Of a stretch of DNA of 64,000 bases, positions 7,139-15,411 are shown piece by piece. Each line of letters opens with the position of its first letter. The stretch's first letter is position 1. The DNA is from CAIYTF01 sp963664845 (GTDB taxonomy: Bacteria > Bacteroidota > Ignavibacteria > Ignavibacteriales > Ignavibacteriaceae), in the NCBI GenBank assembly GCA_963664845.1, contig OY761615.1, forward strand, positions 1,488,001 to 1,552,000, read 5' to 3'. A program made the position numbers and the translations under genes. The notes beneath the pieces were generated by a model. The model had not been told where the DNA came from. It saw only the letters and a program-made list of their open reading frames with translations, and made no database searches.

Positions 7139-8323
7139 TTATTTCTCTTTCGGAACTGCTTCTTTGTTGTAAAACGACTCTCCAAATTCATCATACCCAA
7201 TAAGGTTTAACTGATCAGCAAAATACTGATCTGGATTACCACTATCGTGATTAATTCTTTCTGCCAGATCTGGATTCATAATTATACGTGAGTGATTTTC
7301 ACTAACAATAGTCGCATTTTCGCCATACATATTTTGCTTATGTGCAGTTGGTTCAGGATAGGATGCAAGAATATACCTTTCTCCACCATATTCAACAGTT
7401 GTTGTCACAGCTTTTGCAAATATATCTTCATCCTGCTTAATATTGATAAAACCTTGGGCATTGGTAACTGCTGTCGCAATATTCCATGTTGCTGTATGCG
7501 ATTGAACCGTTGTATTATACATTCTTAATTCAGGATTACTCAGTCCAATTTTTCCGCTCGAGACAGCCGCCCCTGAAAGAGCGCCGGCACCTGATAATAC
7601 ATAATCCATTTTCCCTGGACTATATGCAGGATCACCGATTAAAGCCCGGGCAACTGTTGACACAAATCCCAATATCCACCCATACTCTCCCAGACTTGGA
7701 GTAAATGTTCCAACCGTTGTACAAAAATATGCCTGTGCATCAGTATATCTTTTGGCTTGCCCCCCACTTACAACAAACTTACCATCGGGATCGATCAGAT
7801 TAATAGGGTTATTCAAACTATAATTGTACGGGCTCAAGCCCCGATATTTAGAATCAGCAGGATCCAAAACACCCCATCTCCCCAGCTGTGGATCATAGAA
7901 CCGTGCACCGTAATCATACCAGTTCAGGTCATTAAACCTTTCAAGTTCTTTACCGTTATACAAGTACATGTTACCTGAAGAGGCTTCCAATCTCGGGGAT
8001 CTGAGTCCGAATGGATAATAAAAATTGTCCTCCTTTATCATTCTCTCGCTGTTTTCATACACAAAACTTGTACGCACATTACCGAGGTGGTCCTTTAGCT
8101 GGTACTCATATGAGAACGTCTCATCATTATGATTATCCGCTACCCGGCCTTCACTCATGGGGAATTGGATCAATTGATAGGCATCATCTTTATACTCATA
8201 TTCAAAACCGCCGAAATAATAGTGATCCATAACCAGATCACCGTTGGCATTATAGTGCCTCACGCGTTGATTTGAGCCGTCTGCAGCATACATGTTATCG
8301 ATCTCAGATTTGTCATTCCACAA
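7139..8323 (-). CDS. Orphan RHS core module with unrecognised toxin tail
   Basis: The frame is open up to about 8383 with no ATG before the core; the called start at 8323 is a TTG inside it. Core landmarks are STIAYNYLNLP, YAADGS, YYFGGFEYE, YQLKDHLGNVRTSF, YYPFGLRSP, LYNGKELERF, NWYDYGARFYDPQLGRW and NNPINLIDPDG. The tail of about 215 residues begins KFVVSGGQAKRYTDAQ. A Gly/Ala-rich stretch (VLSGAGALSGAAVSSGKIG) could be a linker or membrane-associating helix. I recognise no catalytic motif. The gene downstream starts one base after the stop. As the 5'-most module of the array it would be expected next to a full-length Rhs gene, but the gene upstream (8472) is an unrelated secreted protein. 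Confidence 0.65.
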   Translation of the reverse strand: MWNDKSEIDNMYAADGSNQRVRHYNANGDLVMDHYYFGGFEYEYKDDAYQLIQFPMSEGRVADNHNDETFSYEYQLKDHLGNVRTSFVYENSERMIKEDNFYYPFGLRSPRLEASSGNMYLYNGKELERFNDLNWYDYGARFYDPQLGRWGVLDPADSKYRGLSPYNYSLNNPINLIDPDGKFVVSGGQAKRYTDAQAYFCTTVGTFTPSLGEYGWILGFVSTVARALIGDPAYSPGKMDYVLSGAGALSGAAVSSGKIGLSNPELRMYNTTVQSHTATWNIATAVTNAQGFINIKQDEDIFAKAVTTTVEYGGERYILASYPEPTAHKQNMYGENATIVSENHSRIIMNPDLAERINHDSGNPDQYFADQLNLIGYDEFGESFYNKEAVPKEK

Positions 8324-8396
8324 TAATTTCCCGGGTAAATTTAGATAATTATAGGCAATAGTGGAAATGCCCTTTTTCGGATTTTATGACCGTCAT

Positions 8397-8445
8397 AAAA
8401 AAAGCCTCCATCACAAGAGAGCACTATGAGTCTTGTGACAGAGGC
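8397..8445 (-). terminator. Rho-independent terminator of the 8472-9692 gene
   Basis: On the minus strand GCCTCTGTCACAAGA pairs with TCTTGTGATGGAGGC across a 12-base loop, allowing two non-standard positions, and is followed by seven T. It lies 26 bases beyond the stop codon. Confidence 0.85.
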
Positions 8446-8471
8446 CAGAGGCAGATTAAGAAATTAAAGAC

Positions 8472-9692
8472 TTATTTAGTATCTGTCGGCAGCACGATAT
8501 TTTTGGAACGGGTACCGGTTCTTGGATTTTTCGAGCCGACAAAATTAAATGCATTATTGTCGCAGATTAAAAGATCATTATTGTCCACATACTTTGTCCC
8601 GTCCAGATCAGTAACCGTGTATTGGTGGACAAAGTTAAAGGCATCGTTGTCTATCCTGAGCAGATCATTATTGTCAACGAACTTGCTTTGATCAACGTCA
8701 CCCGAATACAGGCACCATTTGGTCCCTTTTTTCACCATGTTGGATCCGTATGCCTGGGACGCAGCCGTGGTAAAATCATAACTGCCTGCAGCGCCGGATG
8801 TATAGGTTATTTCATTGGCACTCCAGGTCTGCACCACAGCCCTGCCTGCAACATATAAATAGTAGGCTCCGGTTGATGCGTGAGTAAATGTCGCCGAACC
8901 TGTAAAAGTAACCGAATCGATAATTAAATCCGAGGAATCGACCGCAACAAAATCCGGCGCGATTGCGCTTGCCAAATATGCCCTAAGTGTATCCGGGGCC
9001 GACAGCACCCCTTTCTCGGTGGAATAATAACCTTCAGGGATCATTGTTATATTTATAACCCCGTTCGTTTGGACCGGCTTGAACGTATATATAAAACCGC
9101 CATGAGCCCCGCTGGACGTAATTTCGTCCGAATAGTCTGATGCCTGCACATAGACAGCAATCTTTCCCTGTGAAGAAAACCCAGCAATATCCGGATTATT
9201 CAACTCGGCCTTTGGCAGCCTGACCTCAACATCGTTGTGCCCTGCATTCCAGGCCATAATTCCCGGTGTGCCCGTCGCAGCCCAGCTCCACCAAGTGTTT
9301 GCTCCAACATGCTTAAAGAAATCCCAATTGTCAGGGTAAATCTGCGAGAAAAAATCATACCCGTTTGACCACCATCCATAGGAAAGACCGCTGATTGCCG
9401 CCGGTTCATTATCCGGGTCCACTGATACGAACAGATTGATTGTTTTTCCGGCAGCTGAAACATCGCTCCCCGGTGCAAGGCTGACGCGGATGTACACGTA
9501 ATTGGCATCATCGGTAACATAGAGTGCTGTAAAATCACATGAGCCATTACCGTCACCCGCAGCATCCGTTGCCAGCGCCGGGACGTCAGCCCAATCGGTG
9601 AAGTTTCCGTCAATGGATATTTGCGCAGAGGTGTTTACAGATAAGAACAGGAAGAAAGCAAGGGAGAAAACGATAACTTTTAAACTTTTCAT
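8472..9692 (-). CDS. Secreted CBM9-like protein with C-terminal dockerin-type repeats
   Basis: This 406-residue protein has a clear signal peptide ending at TSAQ. The mature start (ISIDGNFTDWADVP) and the following 190 residues look like a family 9 carbohydrate-binding/DOMON-type beta sandwich. Around residues 330-390 two copies of an EF-hand-like dockerin repeat (GDVDQSKFVDNNDLL and TDLDGTKYVDNNDLL) supply Asp/Asn calcium ligands. No NYPNPFN sorting tail is present; the end is short and basic. It is probably extracellular and sugar-binding. It is monocistronic, with its own terminator, next to the carbohydrate operon. Dockerin-like repeats in this lineage need not mean a cellulosome. Confidence 0.7.
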   Translation of the reverse strand: MKSLKVIVFSLAFFLFLSVNTSAQISIDGNFTDWADVPALATDAAGDGNGSCDFTALYVTDDANYVYIRVSLAPGSDVSAAGKTINLFVSVDPDNEPAAISGLSYGWWSNGYDFFSQIYPDNWDFFKHVGANTWWSWAATGTPGIMAWNAGHNDVEVRLPKAELNNPDIAGFSSQGKIAVYVQASDYSDEITSSGAHGGFIYTFKPVQTNGVINITMIPEGYYSTEKGVLSAPDTLRAYLASAIAPDFVAVDSSDLIIDSVTFTGSATFTHASTGAYYLYVAGRAVVQTWSANEITYTSGAAGSYDFTTAASQAYGSNMVKKGTKWCLYSGDVDQSKFVDNNDLLRIDNDAFNFVHQYTVTDLDGTKYVDNNDLLICDNNAFNFVGSKNPRTGTRSKNIVLPTDTK

Positions 9693-9909
9693 TTTGTTTC
9701 TTACGTTAAATGATAGTAAACAGAGCCGGCTTGCACACTCATGTTTATGGTGTGCAATGGTTCATTTTCCAGGCATGTGAAGCAAAATCCCCAGTTAATT
9801 TATCTGTAAAACAAAGCCGGTATCCTTTAGAATCTCTGCTGCCAGGCCAAGGCACAAGCTATATGACTGTTGAGAGGGCAAGTGATACCGGCCTAAATGC
9901 GTGTCAGTG

Positions 9910-11430
9910 TCAGAATGTCAGCTTAACCACGCCGCGTTCGCCCTGCATATCCCGACCGGATATTTCAAGCTTCAGCATTGATGTTCCCTGATCATATGAC
10001 TGGGAGATAATTTTCACGTTCGGATTATCCGACTTGACTGTTAATGGTTTTTCACATTTCACCAGAACATCCTGCGTTCCATACATCTTCAGATCAAACG
10101 AAAATTCCTTTTTGTTGCTCTTCACGTCGTAAACATTATACGTACCGGTATTGTCCACGAAACGTTCCGGAAGTGTTTTGCCGGTGGCAAATTCAACAGT
10201 GTATTGTTTTTTCTGGAGAACCGGCAAATAGAGAAATCCATATCCGGCTTCTTCAAAATATGCCGGGATTGCCTGCCCGTTCACCGTTGCAGAGGATACG
10301 TGCATGCCCTCATTCAACTTCACCTTAAGCACCATATTTCCCAACAACGCGCGGTCATACGCAACCTGTGGCATGTTGGTGTTGTCTATTACAACTTTCC
10401 TGTCAGTAATTATTGCTTTTGCATAGTGATTATATAACCACTGCGAGTATAGCTGCTCGGTGTTTTTGGCCAAGTAATGATCTTTGTCCTTCTGTATGTT
10501 CTTGAAGAACGCTACCCAGTCCTCATTCAATTTATCCTGAAGAAAATAATCCTGTGCCAGCAAATTTGGCCAATGGGTTTCAATAATATCCGATTTGTAT
10601 TCGGAGAGCGGGCTAACCGGAAGTGCACCAACTTTGTACCAGTCGTTGCCATAATTATATCTGCTTATCATCAGCAGACCATGATCAAAACCACCGCCAA
10701 ATTCAATAGGCGGCTTCAATTCGGCAACCTGCTCAAACAGGGTGTTGCCATATTTCACTCCGGCTTCGCTGAGCAACTTGCCTGTGCTGAAGGCGCCATC
10801 CGGATTCCACCAATAGCCATACGCGCAAGGCACATAACTTTCCGGGAATGATTGCCCGTTCTCTTTGGTGAAACCGTATTGTGCCATTATCTCTATGAAA
10901 CATTTCAAATGATCGCGGGAGTCCTGCTCCGGCCAGGGTTTATGATGATCGGTGTCATACCACTCCGCGCGGGTGCGTACACCATTCTCGAAGTGTTCAT
11001 GCCCAACTCCATGCAGTCCAAACTCAAAATAGGCAGCGTTGTCCTTGACGTAGTTCATTATTTGAATTTGTTCATCGTTCACGTTTTTCGAGTTATCGAA
11101 TTTCTCACCTTGTTTGGTGATGGTGGGATACTTTGCACAAACGTTAGTCCTGTCCATTTCGCTTAGAACAAAAAGTCCCTGCAACCTTACACCGGCCGCT
11201 TTCGCAATTGCCACAATTGGCATATAATCTTTAATGTTCATATCACGACGCACGCCGGCGCGCCAGGGGCCACCCTCATTGCCAAGCGATCTTCCCTGAT
11301 TCCAGCCGATATCATCAATTGCAATTGCAAATGCGCGGGGGAAAGTAACTTCCTGTGCATAAACTGTACCAAGGAACAGCATCAATGAAAGGACCACTAA
11401 ACGGCGAAATAATAACTTAAACCGATACAT
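9910..11430 (-). CDS. Secreted NodB-like (polysaccharide deacetylase-fold) protein
   Basis: This 506-residue protein has a signal peptide ending at VYAQ. The N-terminal half begins with AIAIDDIGW and includes FEFGLHGVGHEHF and SYVPCAYGYWWNPDG, reminiscent of the NodB-homology barrel in which the early Asp and the His-rich loop bind metal. The C-terminal 130 residues are beta-rich, with no T9SS motif seen. It lies directly downstream of the terminator that closes the TonB/GH36 operon. A deacetylase or glycosidase role on an oligosaccharide is likely, but I cannot assign the reaction. Confidence 0.5.
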   Translation of the reverse strand: MYRFKLLFRRLVVLSLMLFLGTVYAQEVTFPRAFAIAIDDIGWNQGRSLGNEGGPWRAGVRRDMNIKDYMPIVAIAKAAGVRLQGLFVLSEMDRTNVCAKYPTITKQGEKFDNSKNVNDEQIQIMNYVKDNAAYFEFGLHGVGHEHFENGVRTRAEWYDTDHHKPWPEQDSRDHLKCFIEIMAQYGFTKENGQSFPESYVPCAYGYWWNPDGAFSTGKLLSEAGVKYGNTLFEQVAELKPPIEFGGGFDHGLLMISRYNYGNDWYKVGALPVSPLSEYKSDIIETHWPNLLAQDYFLQDKLNEDWVAFFKNIQKDKDHYLAKNTEQLYSQWLYNHYAKAIITDRKVVIDNTNMPQVAYDRALLGNMVLKVKLNEGMHVSSATVNGQAIPAYFEEAGYGFLYLPVLQKKQYTVEFATGKTLPERFVDNTGTYNVYDVKSNKKEFSFDLKMYGTQDVLVKCEKPLTVKSDNPNVKIISQSYDQGTSMLKLEISGRDMQGERGVVKLTF

Positions 11431-11499
11431 TTCTAACCTTTAACTCTATTAATTAATTATTCAGTTACGTGCAGCTTTTTTCATCTGCACTTCATTCTC

Positions 11500-11565
11500 A
11501 AAAAAACCTGCTCCATCCCTTCTTGTCTGTCAATGAGGCGTATCAACAGTTCCGGAAGGAGCAGG
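11500..11565 (-). terminator. Terminator at the end of the TonB/GH36 operon
   Basis: On the minus strand CCTGCTCCTTCC and GGATGGAGCAGG form a long stem, with a large loop, followed by seven T. It is placed 6 bases after the stop of the DUF4832 gene. Confidence 0.75.
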
Positions 11566-11571
11566 AGAAAA

Positions 11572-13257
11572 CTATTTTAACAGGATCATTTTCCCCGATG
11601 CAACCGACTTCTGGGTTGACAACGTGTAATAATAAATCCCGCTCGACATCATTCCATGAACCGACGCGGAATCAAAATGCACCGAGTAATCTCCGCGTTC
11701 GCGAAACTCGTTAACCAGCGTGCCCAGTTCCTGACCGACAACATTATAAACCTTGAGCGTTACCAGCGCGGGCTCATTGACCGTATAGACAATCACCGTT
11801 TCGTTGTTGAACGGATTTGGATAATTCTTTACAGCAAGCTTATAGGTTAACGACTGATATTCATTCCGGACATCTGTTGGTTTTGAAAGCCTGGAAAAAA
11901 ATAGCGTGCCGCCATAGGTCGGCGAACTGTTCGCGGGATCAACATTCACTTTCGCGCCCAGGTTATTATACCCGGTAGCGGCTTCCCATACATTTGTATT
12001 TGCCAACCTCACCGAGAACGCCGGTGTATAATGCAGTGTTGTGCTCTGGTCCGGAAGGTTCAACAGCAATGCATAATCCCCGCTCACGAAGTTTGCCGGA
12101 ATACCAACCTCGGCGCTGAGGGTTGCGGTATCTCCCGACTGCCAATACCGCGGATCTACCGGGAGCTTTACATAAAAGGTGTCAGTTGCATTGCGTGCAA
12201 TCAGTTCCACATCGCGTGGATTAAAGAGCGATGCATAGCCAACATTGCGCAGACGCAGGTTTAGTGAAAGTGTCCCCCCGGGTTTGGAAATAGTGGAGAT
12301 CGTCCCATCCATTAATTCAATCCGGTAGCCCAGGTTCTTTTGCATATCGGTCTTGCAGCCGTTTGCCGCCCAGCCGGAAAGCACTGTCGGGTGATACTGA
12401 TTGTTGAGGTAGGTCCAGTGGAGCCGCCGCATCTGGTAAAGCGAGTTATCGCAACCGGAAAAGATGCTCTGGCCGCAGGTCTCACCGCCTACCGGAACGT
12501 ATTGTCCGTCAAAATGGATAAAGCTCTTTTCAAACGTCGTATCAGAATAGGTGCCCATATCGCTCGCATCTGCAAGGAAACAATCGTTGTGGTGTCCTGT
12601 TCTCGAATAGTTGCTTTGGTTGAATGCATTCGAATCTGCTATTGGGGAATACGCACCGAAAATTGAGTATTTGAAATAAGGCGTGCGAAGCTGCACCATT
12701 CTGTCCTTCGGTAAAACGCTCAACAGTTTTTCGAGTATTTGTTTTCTGCTTGCCGTATTGTCAAGGTTGTTGGTCGATGAATGCCACTCGCCCCAGGCCC
12801 CGATAAACCCGGCCTGCAGGAATGCTATCACATCGCTGTATTGCTGAAGGTACGGTGCAAGCTGGTCAAGATGATTCATCACTATGGACATGGGAGCATC
12901 AACCACACCAATGTTATTGCTGTAGGCAAATCGTAAAATGCATTTCATTCCGGATTGACGCAAAAGCCGCATATCGTTCTGAAACATGGTGAAAAACGTT
13001 GCCGACAAAGGCGAGCCCGTCCATTGCGGAAGATAATACAGACGAAGTATCAGGCTCTGATTAAGTTTTTTTGCATCATTCATCTGCCCCGCGGTCATTG
13101 CACCAAATTCATTCCATGAGGAGAGTTCCGTATAGAATCCACGTTCAGGATTAAGAAAAATCTCATCCGAAGGAGTGAACGCCAACTGACTCTGGGCAAA
13201 GGCCGCATTCATGAACAAAAAAATCGAAACAACTGCCAGATAACTGAGTTTCATCAA
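11572..13257 (-). CDS. Secreted DUF4874/DUF4832 protein with T9SS sorting tail
   Basis: This 561-residue protein has a signal peptide (cleavage near AFAQ). It starts with FTPSDEIFLNPERGFYTELSS, the hallmark of DUF4874, and continues into a DUF4832-type region (QAGFIGAWGEWHSS, a glycosidase-like TIM-barrel feature). An Ig-like segment follows around residues 330-410, and the protein ends in NYPNPFNNETVIVYT and a Lys-containing terminus, a type A T9SS signal. The family occurs with carbohydrate-degrading genes and is suspected to contain glycoside hydrolases, but its activity is not established here. It is the last gene of the six-gene operon, 9 bases after the GH36 gene. Confidence 0.75.
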   Translation of the reverse strand: MMKLSYLAVVSIFLFMNAAFAQSQLAFTPSDEIFLNPERGFYTELSSWNEFGAMTAGQMNDAKKLNQSLILRLYYLPQWTGSPLSATFFTMFQNDMRLLRQSGMKCILRFAYSNNIGVVDAPMSIVMNHLDQLAPYLQQYSDVIAFLQAGFIGAWGEWHSSTNNLDNTASRKQILEKLLSVLPKDRMVQLRTPYFKYSIFGAYSPIADSNAFNQSNYSRTGHHNDCFLADASDMGTYSDTTFEKSFIHFDGQYVPVGGETCGQSIFSGCDNSLYQMRRLHWTYLNNQYHPTVLSGWAANGCKTDMQKNLGYRIELMDGTISTISKPGGTLSLNLRLRNVGYASLFNPRDVELIARNATDTFYVKLPVDPRYWQSGDTATLSAEVGIPANFVSGDYALLLNLPDQSTTLHYTPAFSVRLANTNVWEAATGYNNLGAKVNVDPANSSPTYGGTLFFSRLSKPTDVRNEYQSLTYKLAVKNYPNPFNNETVIVYTVNEPALVTLKVYNVVGQELGTLVNEFRERGDYSVHFDSASVHGMMSSGIYYYTLSTQKSVASGKMILLK

Positions 13258-13266
13258 TATAGTCCT

Positions 13267-15411
13267 TTACGGTTTTTCAACCACTTTTAACAATAAAAAG
13301 TCCCTGAAATCTACAGAAATATTTGGGTTTTTGCCCGTGACGTCGCCATACTTCTTGCCATTTGCATAATCAACCACACTGTATGTTTTGCCGCCAAGCC
13401 CGCGCAGTGTAACGTTGCCGTTAAATGGTTTATCCGAAAAAAACGAATAGTATAGCACATTCCCCTTCTTTATAACATGGGTTTCCGGTACATCAAACGC
13501 TATATCATATAGATTTACGTATTCACCGGAACTCAGTTGTTCTTTGTCATACACATTCATCCAGTTCTTCCATATTGCTTCTTTGTCGGGAGTCAACATA
13601 ACGGTCGAATCCATTTGCTTTATTCCCGGAGCAGTGAATTTTGTGGCAATCACCCCGCCAACGGCTACCGTCGATGCAAAATCTTCACTCTTGAAAGGCA
13701 GCGACTTCTGCGATGCCACATCCCACTGCCTGTTAGTCAGTTCAACATGGTCGCCGGCAAAAGGAACTTTGTTCCCGACCAGTGCCTGGAATGTTTTTCC
13801 ACGGTGACGCACCTGCCAGGAACTTGAAGGATCGGAAGCAACAAATTGTGATGTCCAGGGTATGTTGTAAAATGAAAAATTTGAACCGCAGGGGCACATC
13901 TGGATAACCGCGTTATCACGAAGTTTATTTACGGTCTGATATACCATCTTAAAAAATTCAGGTATCGCATAGCACGATTCATATGGCGTTGCATGATGAT
14001 GTGCAGGATTATAACAGGGCGGGACTGCATTAAGATTTTGGCCGTCAATTTTAAATCCATCGAAGCCCCATTCATTCAGCGCTTTCGTCAGGAACTTTTT
14101 GTAATATTCACGCACTTCAGGCAGAGCCGGACACAGAACATAGGTGTTCCACCACTCCACCTGATACCGGTTGCCGTCTTTGTCCAGAACAAACCAATCG
14201 GGATGTTCCAAGGCAAGTTTGCTTTGCACTTTCATGGCATATTCATTCATCCGGTTGGGATATACCTTAACGTTGTAGGCTGAATCGCCTGCGGTCAAAG
14301 GCACCCACCAGAGACGTGCTTTAAGTTTCTTTGCATGCATCGAATCGACCAATGCCTTAAAATCCCTGTTGCCATTGGGGAATTTTTCTTTGCTCAGGCC
14401 CCAGTCACCATCAGCGTCCTGCCAGCCATCATCCAATGTTGCCCATTTGAAATTCAGTGCGGCAGCCATTGGCAGAGCTTTATAGATTTGATCCAGGGTA
14501 AAGTCTCTTCCATAGCCCCAGGCACACCATTCAGTTTCTCTGGCTGATGGAACACTTTGATTGATCCTGAACCCTCTGCTTTGCATCATCAGTGAATACT
14601 CGTGCAGCGGATTATAAAAATCACCGTTGTGCAAAATAATGGCGATCGGAACAGGCTGGAACACTGCTCCGGCGGCCAGTTTACCGGCCCGCTCATCGGT
14701 GAGAGCAAATGCAACCTGACCCGATGGAGTGACTTGCACAGGAAGCGAAATTTGTTCCGGCCTTGGTGCCAGCGATGCAAAGGCAATGCCTTGTTTCCTG
14801 GCCCAGAGATCAACAACGGGAATGCCTCCGCCATAATCCGGGTTGTTGTTTCCCATGAAGTTTCCACGCGCATAATCTTTGGTCAACGCGAATACCCAAT
14901 CGGGACGTGCGATGTATGACCCACCCTGGAATGTTTCAAACTTCCAGGAACTGTCTGCGCCAAAGTTTTGTGCATTCAACTCAAAACGGATCAGTTCAAC
15001 TTTGGTCAGAGTAATTTCTGCTTGCGAAATATTTTTTACGTCAAACGAAAGAGTCAAGGATTGATTGAATTTCCTGTCTGCAATTATGGAGCCCGACACA
15101 TATATTTTTCCGGAGGCATCCAAGGCTCCCAGTGAAAGGGAATTCTTGTGTTGTTTTATTGAAACCTTGCCGGCCGGAAACTGCACGTCTCCTGTGGACG
15201 TTTTCAAATGGAACAATGCCGGCGAATTGCACAGGAACACATCTTTGCCATTCTCAATCCGCGAAACGACTACACGCAGATCATTCGACACCGTAAACGC
15301 TAATGCTCCGTTGGTTATCCTGTTCCCTTCAGCGTGTGACAGTGATAAGCCAAGAACCAGCAACAAGGCAAGAATGCCCGATCCAATCCGGTTATGCATA
15401 GTCAACCTCAT
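13267..15411 (-). CDS. GH36-like alpha-galactosidase
   Basis: This 714-residue exported enzyme has a beta-rich N-terminal domain to about residue 290 and a (beta/alpha)8 barrel. Key motifs are WATLDDGWQD and GFDGFKIDGQ near residue 455, where the Asp is the expected nucleophile; ASDPSSSWQ near residue 527 may supply the acid/base. These match clan GH-D alpha-galactosidases (melibiases) of family GH36, although a related specificity such as alpha-N-acetylgalactosaminidase cannot be excluded. The ATG overlaps the stop of the preceding gene by four bases (ATGA), which supports this start and translational coupling; a signal peptide follows (ILALLLVLGLSLSHA). It would release galactose-type sugars for uptake or for the tagatose-pathway operon at 23771-28976. 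Confidence 0.8.
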   Translation of the reverse strand: MRLTMHNRIGSGILALLLVLGLSLSHAEGNRITNGALAFTVSNDLRVVVSRIENGKDVFLCNSPALFHLKTSTGDVQFPAGKVSIKQHKNSLSLGALDASGKIYVSGSIIADRKFNQSLTLSFDVKNISQAEITLTKVELIRFELNAQNFGADSSWKFETFQGGSYIARPDWVFALTKDYARGNFMGNNNPDYGGGIPVVDLWARKQGIAFASLAPRPEQISLPVQVTPSGQVAFALTDERAGKLAAGAVFQPVPIAIILHNGDFYNPLHEYSLMMQSRGFRINQSVPSARETEWCAWGYGRDFTLDQIYKALPMAAALNFKWATLDDGWQDADGDWGLSKEKFPNGNRDFKALVDSMHAKKLKARLWWVPLTAGDSAYNVKVYPNRMNEYAMKVQSKLALEHPDWFVLDKDGNRYQVEWWNTYVLCPALPEVREYYKKFLTKALNEWGFDGFKIDGQNLNAVPPCYNPAHHHATPYESCYAIPEFFKMVYQTVNKLRDNAVIQMCPCGSNFSFYNIPWTSQFVASDPSSSWQVRHRGKTFQALVGNKVPFAGDHVELTNRQWDVASQKSLPFKSEDFASTVAVGGVIATKFTAPGIKQMDSTVMLTPDKEAIWKNWMNVYDKEQLSSGEYVNLYDIAFDVPETHVIKKGNVLYYSFFSDKPFNGNVTLRGLGGKTYSVVDYANGKKYGDVTGKNPNISVDFRDFLLLKVVEKP

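Noticed and set aside
8472..9692. Cellulosome component
   Set aside because: Dockerin-like repeats alone, without cohesin or scaffoldin genes in the window, do not support a cellulosome.
9693..9909. Terminator formed by GCCGGTATC/GATACCGGC
   Set aside because: The two arms (about 9816-9824 and 9883-9891) are about 60 bases apart with no T-run, so a terminator is not supported.
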